DNA of 13,328 nucleotides from Euperipatoides rowelli (lineage: Eukaryota > Onychophora > Udeonychophora > Euonychophora > Peripatopsidae). The stretch is from the NCBI GenBank assembly GCA_003024985.2, contig PXIH01S0028015.1; one strand, given 5' to 3'. Within the stretch, counting starts at the first letter, position 1. Every line of letters begins with the position of its first letter. The position numbers were made by a program, and so were the translations under genes. Shown here piece by piece: positions 7,677 through 13,328 of the stretch. The notes under the pieces are model-generated. The model was not told where the DNA came from, did not search any database, and saw only the letters and a program-made list of their open reading frames with translations.

Positions 7677-8347
7677 TTTTGTTGATCCAATTTTTACTGA
7701 TGTAAATAACTGGTGTTTCTCCTGGAAGTACTCCTGACTGTAGTTGAAATAGTTCTGATGTTCTCGGTGTGAGATTGACCATTAAATACCCAAAATTTTT
7801 AGAAATAGCATCCTCGTATGAATCTTTCACCTATTGAATATCTCCAGGTCTGATTTAAGAAGCAAAAGTTAAGATTTGTTTTTTATCTCTAGGATTTTTA
7901 AATAAAATAATGTAATGGGAGTTTAAACTAATAGTCTTTAAATCTTTAAAGTATAGATTCTGCATAATCAATTTAACACTCAAATTTGTATGATGGCTCC
8001 CCCTAGTGAATAATGTTGTAATACGACTATCTTTAGCAGAAGAATCCATTAATCATCTAATATGATGAGATGAGGTTCAGAGAATTATTCTCTATTATTG
8101 ATACACTGTTCAGTTATGCCTTTAAAAATTTAATTTTAGGATAATGACTTAATTCATCATAGAGAAGTTGGGTTTGTGCATAACAAATAATTATTTTCTG
8201 GGGTAGTGATACAATACATTTGGATAAAATAAGTTTCTTGATGAAGAAGGTTTTTTCCACTTCCCGTACTCACACTTATTAAACAAGTTAAAGGTTGATG
8301 AAATGAATTTCTGTTAATAGATTGGTTCCTCTACTGGTAATGAACCT
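7660..8347 (-). pseudogene. FtsK/HerA-type genome-packaging ATPase, broken
   Basis: It would power DNA packaging into capsids. Reading leftward: FHQPLTCLISVSTGSGKN gives the Walker A P-loop, with GSGK at 8264-8253, but the usual Thr/Ser after Lys is Asn here. A middle block follows (YCITTPENNYLLCTNPTS), then Walker B as LIILDD near 8070-8053. A one-base shift leads into the open frame 8049-7855 with SRITTLFTRGSHHTNLSVKL, IMQNLYF and SLNSHYIILFKNPRDKKQIL, the sensor/arginine-rich blocks typical of this family. The C-terminal part is SYEDAISKNFGYLMVNLTPR, GVLPGETPVIYISKNW, stopping at TGA 7662-7660. About 230 codons matches small packaging ATPases of this kind. The start is uncertain because nothing upstream of 8347 is clearly related. 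Confidence 0.9.
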
Positions 8348-8597
8348 GAAATACAAAGACCTAAATAATTATTATTAAAAAAAAATAAGTTTATCATTTT
8401 TATTTTTGTAAATGATTTAAAATATTCTCTTAGATTATGTGGTGGCTCTTAAAAGGGTCATTATGGTTTTATAGTATGCTTCACTATGTGAAGGAGTAGA
8501 GTTTCTTTTCAATGTCTCTGCTGGGCTTGTGCTGTTGGTAAGGGCTCAAGCAGGTGAAGAGGGTTCTGCTATGGGCGAGGACTTGACTATATAACGG

Positions 8598-8671
8598 GGT
8601 TTCTGGTCTTGATACCATAACTTCTCTGTGAGGAGGTTTCTTGTCTTAATACTATAACTGCTCTGTGAGGC
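8598..8671. repeat. 37-bp tandem duplication
   Basis: Two adjacent copies of GGTTTCTGGTCTTGATACCA plus TAACTTCTCTGTGAGGA start at 8598 and 8635. They differ at about six positions (for example TTGTCTTAATACTATAACTG in the second). The period is not a multiple of three, so it would shift any coding frame. Confidence 0.75.
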
Positions 8672-8865
8672 TATTTTATTCTAAGTCATCATTATCTAAT
8701 GATAGTACAGATATTGGAAATGTAAATGAATCACAACCTTAAAAAACAAGTAAAATTAGTAAGATTTATTATTAATACTATACTATACCATAAATCTCAA
8801 CACTTATGATGAATTCTTATTATAAAAAAAATTCATAGATTAATAAAACATATACTGTATTTTAT

Positions 8866-8980
8866 AAAAGTAAAAAAAAACTTTTATGCACTTGAGAAAA
8901 AAAAATTAAAAGTAAAAAAACTTTTATGTACTTTAAAAAAGTTAAAGTAAAAATTTTTTTATACACTTGAGAAAGAAAAC
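8866..8980. repeat. three degenerate tandem copies, unit about 36-42 bp
   Basis: The unit is AAAAGTAAAAAAACTTTTATG followed by (C/T)ACTTGAGAAAAAAA. Copies start at about 8866, 8908 and 8944, with differing A-run lengths and a middle copy reading TACTTTAAAAAAG. Each unit can fold as AAAAGT...ACTTTT. Slippage in A-rich sequence explains it, although short repeats between Polinton genes could also have held regulatory sites. Confidence 0.65.
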
Positions 8981-9835
8981 AAAAAAAAAAAGAGGTGAGG
9001 TCAATATGAATTAGAATCAGTGATATTAAAAGGCTCATAACCTAAAGGATGAAAAAATCCCAACTGTATAGGAATATGAACTATGCATAGCCCTTCATCT
9101 TATCAAGTATATACTATGATCTGATATTAAAATGCAGTAGGCAAACCTAAACCACCCCATCACAGGCCTCCATTAAAATCCGCCGTAAAGAGTATTTGAT
9201 ATGCTCACCTACAGCATTAAACCTCTTAGTAGTATAGGCCATCAAAGGTAAAGCTTTGGATAAGAATTCCTTTTAAATAATTACGAATCATACAATTTTT
9301 TTTTTAAAAAAAAGAACATAAAGAATATTTCATCGGATTAACGTGTTAATCTATAATGCCCATAACTAAGACATGTAACTCCATCCTCTAGATTGAATTT
9401 TTTATCATCTAGAGGACAGAATGCTTTTTTAGGTGTTTTGAGCATATATAATTGATATCTATCTGATTTTATAGTGACTACCTTTTGGTAGTTTACTATA
9501 CCATCGGATAAACATGTCTTAAAATTCTCAAAACAAATTTTATTTTTAATCATGGATTTTGTGATACAGTACCTTTTATTTTCTAAGTTAAGGAATCCTT
9601 GACTTTATTACAATACATTTTACTCCATAATCCGATTAAATCCATCATAATTTTGCCTTTATTTTCATCCTTCATGAGCCCCAGAGCTAACCTGTTCTGT
9701 CCAGGGGTGATACCATAATGATTGTTTACTGGATAATTAGAAGTATCAAAGTGCTTACTAAAGGTGGGATCGGTCATATAATGATACATATCATTCATAT
9801 GTATTTGACACCGGAATGAATCTGTATCATGATAC

Positions 9836-9899
9836 AAGTGTCATGGTAATCTAAAAGTCCTCTATCATGATAGAGGACTTTTAGATTACCATGATACTT
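9836..9899. repeat. 54-bp perfect palindrome inside the polymerase pseudogene
   Basis: Positions 9841-9867 are the exact reverse complement of 9868-9894 with no spacer. Beyond one mismatch (9840/9895) pairing continues to 9836/9899. It lies immediately beside the motif C codons. The minus-strand protein sequence upstream (PKYHGNLKVLYHD) and downstream (TDSFRCQIH) is otherwise contiguous in the family, so about 38 bases appear to be inserted as an inverted copy of the adjacent strand. That length is not a multiple of three and changes the frame. A fold-back template switch during replication is the simplest explanation. Confidence 0.9.
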
Positions 9900-12578
9900 C
9901 GGCACCATTATCTTGTAATGAAAATCATAGACCATGAATTTACTCAAATCTATGATTGCCATTACAATATAGATGGGCTTATCAAAAATAATTATTTCTC
10001 TATAGAGATGCATAGCAGCTAAATTTTCATCAAAAATAGTACTTGATTTAAAACTGTCTTTTGAGATTTGTTTTGCCTCTTTTCCCATGACTCGCACAGG
10101 ACTATATTTTGATGGTTTCATACAGATTCCATCATCTTGCCGAAGACAAGATTATTCATTAGATTATACAGATATCTTCCGAAATCATCAGTGGCATCCT
10201 GTCTAAGCATGGTATTGAGCTCTATGTAAGAACTCAACCAGGGTCGTTGGGGAAACTAATACATCTAAGTACTTTAATAAGTACAAGGCCAAGTTTTAAG
10301 TACAGCTGTAGGGTTTTATAGTGCATCACATACTTCCTTTTAGGATTCAATGTTGTAAGCAATTTTTTCACCTTACAGGGTCTATAAGTTCTCACATAAA
10401 TATGGCAAGATCCATTTTTTTACCCAGTAGTTCACTAAGTGGGACTAGTGGGAACTCATTGTGAAGTTCATATAGATTATCGGGATAATCTAAATCCACC
10501 TCTAAAATGTACCGGTAGGTGCATTCTCAGGGTGGATGGAAATATCTAAAGCCGTGATTTCTTCATCACTTAACCATGTGAAATAATTCATGGGGAGTGG
10601 CTGCTTCATTGACCATCCATACAAATTATTTGCATAAAAATACATTAAATAATTGATGTCTTAGTCAGCCATATATGGTGGGTTATTCGCTTTTGCATAC
10701 AGGTAAGATACCTGAGATATGCCACAATGTATCCCACATTCTATGAACATAACCATCTCATAATCCTGTAATTTCTGTAATTTAACTTTGGTGTGCTTTA
10801 ACATAGCACTCCAAGTTAATCCTGGAGCAGTAAAGAAGTGAGCGGGTCTAATGTGTAATGGTGTTTACAGGAAAGTCTAAACTGTTCAAAAATGTGAACC
10901 AAAATCAAAGTATCATATTTCAGATACAGATCATTATACTTGCCTAATGTCTGTAAATTAAATTTATCGCAGACATTAAGAGCATGTTGATACTCAACAT
11001 CTGAAATATGCATGACAGATAAATCAGAATAAAATTAATCTTGAGGGGGTAACTGATCTTCCAGATATTGGTCCATATGATCGATATACTGGTACGGAAA
11101 TATACCCTTTCTTAAAATAAGGCTATTTATAGCTTCAGGGAAATTTTGCATTGTGACATTAAACTGTTTAAGTTCTAATATTTCGGCTAAGCTAGTTAAG
11201 TTGGAAGATATGAACCGGTAAGTGTCTAAAAATTGCAAAGTGACTTTTTCATCCCCCGATCAGCACTTATTTACTCAAAAAAATATAGGTTTCCTTGGTT
11301 TGAGGGATCACTGAAAGCGCTTCAGGGTACTTAGGTCATGATAAAGCTTTATGGAAAGATGGGCATCATAACAGGAATAGTTATGGAAAAAGACAGGGAT
11401 AGATTTTGGCTGCACAAATCTTAAATTACACTTATTACAGAGGGCGCCCAGATAATCCCTTGATATATGGCAATGATCCCTAACTTTAGGAGTTCTTTCA
11501 TCAAATATAATTTCACATAAAAAACATCTAATCGATCCTTATTAGTCATGTCCATAGGCTTAATTTTTTCATATACTCAGAGTATATATGCTTTGCATCT
11601 CTATAGATTTTTTTAACAAAATCCTCATGAGCATTTTCACCTTGTACTCGACAAGTTTCTGTTCACATGTTTCTTTGTCATCAAAATAATTTTTGATATA
11701 ATAGGCATAAGACGAAGGGATATGCTATGCAAAATATTAGGATCTGTGGATTTTTCAAGCAGGCACTCGAAATCCTCATAAATAACAAAAGGTACTTTAT
11801 GGCACCTTTCATACTCCTTAAACTGCAAAATATTATTATTATCATTTGGGAGCATTATGCATGCAGTTTTATTGAATAAACAGTACAATTGATTTTTATC
11901 CAATAAATATTGCCACTCATAATGTCCCAAACAATTACGACAGAAAAAAAGAATGATGAGCCCTTTTAGTTACTTGGGATATTAAGAACCTGCTTAAATT
12001 TTTAATATAAATGTAATGCCCTTTTTTCTTCCTCTTCATCTTTAAAGAAAAGTAAATCCACAGACCTAGGGTGAATGATATCCGGATTCATATACAGAGG
12101 GTAAATTTTTTGTCATTCTTAACTCCAATAACATTAACTGAAATCTTATTCATTCGTTCGATTTTGGGATATCAGTTAATGCTATTGAAAATTCAAGTTT
12201 TCCAAATTCTAAATCCCAGAATGAGGTGTATAATGACTTAAACAATCTGAATGATCTTCTGCAGGGTGGACCTATGCTAGAATGCTCCATGCAAAACATT
12301 TTTCATCCCTTAGGTACTTTACATTGAAACAGGTCTTTTTGTTTTTTATGTATTGTGGCAGTTCAATGTAAAAAGAACCTCTTAATACATCACATCTATT
12401 GAGATATAGCTCGATGAATGAGTAGCTGATAGAACCCATCCAGAACCTTTATGGGTTAAATCATCTATCTCACTTAAAATAGATGCAAATAAAGACTCTA
12501 ATACATATTAATGACATACCTTTCATAATTAATACATTTTTGGTTTTAAATAGAAAGGTATGTGTATCCTTACCTCTT

Positions 12579-13202
12579 CTAAAAATATATTCTAAACGTA
12601 AATTCACCTTGAGAGCATCGTGCTGATTTAGTGCATGATTTATACAGCTCTAAGGTGACATTTAGCTTTTTTAAATAAAATGGGGACATCTTTACTTTCA
12701 CCTTTGGGAGGTAAGTGCGAGGTTTGTAGGTGGCAGGCAAATGCTGTTTCATCTTGGTGTGTAGGATTTCATCATTTGAATCTATGTTGTTATTAATCAT
12801 ATCATCATCATCAGAATTATTCTCATAATTATTATTTTTTAGAGCATCTAGATATCTATCCATATCATTATTTTTCTCTAAATACTGTAGCCCATCATTA
12901 TCATAATCAGAATCAAAATAAATATTATGTTGAGGAGGAGGTACACGACTATGATTAGGGGAATAGGGACGGGATGGACCAGGTTGAGGTGAAAAAACCT
13001 CTGACTGATCACCCATACCTGGTGCGGAGGTGAGGGTAGAAGCAGGAATATTTAAATCTTCTTCCATCTCCGATTCATCAGTTAGGGGATAATCGACTAA
13101 AGGTTTATTCAGTAGTGGGGTATCAATGTGTGCACTAGTTTCCCCCATCCATTGATAAATCATTAAGTCGATTAGAATAATTAGGTATCTAAGACTGTCC
13201 AA
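12579..13202 (-). other. polymerase N-terminal region, still open over 207 codons
   Basis: This is the longest uninterrupted frame in the window. After about 20 codons of doubtful frame (a shift near 13140 is likely) it reads an acidic segment (YPLTDESEMEEDLNIPAS), a Pro/Ser-rich segment (FSPQPGPSRPYSPNHSRVPP), an Asn/Asp-rich low-complexity run around DMIN and NSDDDDM, and then an ordered basic part (PKVKVKMSPFYLKKLNVTLE, CSQGEFTFRIYF). The ordered part flows, after a TAG, into RRGKDTHTFLFKTKNVLIM of the polymerase N-domain. Polinton polymerases are known to carry long disordered N-terminal extensions, so I treat this as the same gene and not a separate one. Confidence 0.7.
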
Positions 13203-13328
13203 AAGAGTATTGAGTGAAAGAATGGGAAATAAATTGTTGTGTTGATGCTTGAAGACAGTCTTAGCTATCTCTTATTTCAATGGGATGAGAGGTTGTTGAA
13301 GGAGCACTATTTTTGCCATTTTTTTCAA

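Larger units (their letters stand above)
8348..9337. other. gap between ATPase and polymerase: repeats and coding-like debris
   Basis: No family could be assigned. On the minus strand, 8580-8440 reads as a Ser/Pro/Thr-rich run (KSSPIAEPSSPA, a stop, ALTNSTSPAETLKRNSTPSH) that looks like a disordered protein segment. Around 9265-9165, minus strand, a stop-free run reads LSKALPLMAYTTKRFNAVGE and HIKYSLRRILMEACDGVV, ending in TAG. Either may be a remnant of an accessory Polinton gene. The remainder is AT-rich and includes the two tandem repeats at 8598-8671 and 8866-8980. A separate small gene beside the polymerase is plausible but not shown. Confidence 0.4.
9338..13202 (-). pseudogene. protein-primed family B DNA polymerase (Polinton pPolB), broken
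   Basis: It would replicate the element from protein-primed ends. Reading leftward from 13202: an open 207-codon N-terminal part; DLTHKGSGWVL near 12450; INRCDVLRGSFYIELPQYI; DEKCFAWSILA near 12290; exonuclease motif I as VPFVIYEDFECLLEK with Asp/Glu at 11774-11766; a Cys/His block RDHCHISRDYLGALCNKCNL near 11485-11430; FHNYSCYDAHLSIK; LDTYRFISSNLTSLAEIL; FPYQYIDHMDQYLEDQLPPQ; YHALNVCDKFNLQTLGKY-like sequence at 10990-10930; motif A region MYFYANNLYGWSM, where the catalytic Asp of D-ANNLYG is Tyr (10636-10634); FDKPIYIVMAIIDLSKFMVY; motif C DTDS at 9828-9817; and the C-terminal LSYGHYRLTR. Many stops and frameshifts occur, worst between 10815 and 10125 and in 12580-11935. A palindromic insertion sits beside motif C. 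Coding-like Ser/Gln-rich sequence with stops continues to about 13318, so the true start may lie beyond. Confidence 0.93.
2601..13328. mobile_element. decayed Maverick/Polinton element (right end not in window)
   Basis: The gene set is diagnostic. It comprises a retrovirus-like integrase with chromodomain, minor and major capsid proteins, a pX-like basic protein, an adenain-like protease, a FtsK/HerA-type ATPase and a protein-primed family B polymerase. The capsid and integration genes lie on the plus strand, and the polymerase and ATPase on the minus strand, converging near 6.7 kb. This combination is known from Polintons and adintoviruses. Every gene has multiple stops and frameshifts, so the copy is non-functional. 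No terminal inverted repeat or 6-bp target duplication was identified. The start given is the first recognisable integrase sequence, not the true terminus. Confidence 0.93.

Noticed and set aside
8866-8980. CRISPR-like array
   Set aside because: Copies are adjacent without unique spacers, A-rich and of unequal length; eukaryotic context. Slippage repeat.

Overview
This is AT-rich eukaryotic, most likely metazoan, genomic DNA. The left ~2.6 kb is repeat-rich flank with no gene I can support. The rest (about 2.6 kb to the right edge) is a heavily decayed Maverick/Polinton element, the large self-synthesising transposon class related to adintoviruses. Evidence for an animal host is the Polinton type, a tRNA-headed SINE with a target-site duplication, and interspersed repeats. 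I cannot name the species. Two single ambiguous bases (3966, 5204) look like assembly noise.

Flank: a short stretch resembling a hAT transposon end (53-107); a 12-bp-arm hairpin (331-363); a complete SINE (388-612) between perfect 14-bp target duplications; a cluster of five octamer motifs followed by CCAAT and TATA boxes (654-934); a degenerate tandem array with a ~110-134 bp unit (1030-1690); then AT-rich sequence.

Polinton, plus strand: retrovirus-like integrase with chromodomain (2601-3635), minor capsid/penton-like protein (3632-4491), small basic pX-like protein (4494-4900), double jelly-roll major capsid protein (4920-6183), adenain-like cysteine protease (6186-6642). Minus strand, read right to left: protein-primed family B DNA polymerase (about 13.2 kb down to 9338), an unassigned repeat-bearing gap, FtsK/HerA-type packaging ATPase (8347-7660), a short basic/hydrophobic conserved protein (7676-7374), and a second conserved protein of unknown role (7383 to ~6780). 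The two arms converge on an AT-rich gap with a poly(A) signal on each strand.

Together the genes would integrate (integrase), replicate (polymerase), build and mature a capsid (major and minor capsid, protease) and package DNA (ATPase). Here every recognisable gene is broken by stops and frameshifts, and catalytic residues are altered in the polymerase and the ATPase. This is therefore a dead fossil copy. Its terminal inverted repeats were not identified, and the right end probably lies beyond the window. The most striking local feature is a 54-bp perfect, loopless palindrome beside the polymerase catalytic motif C, best explained as a fold-back template-switch insertion.
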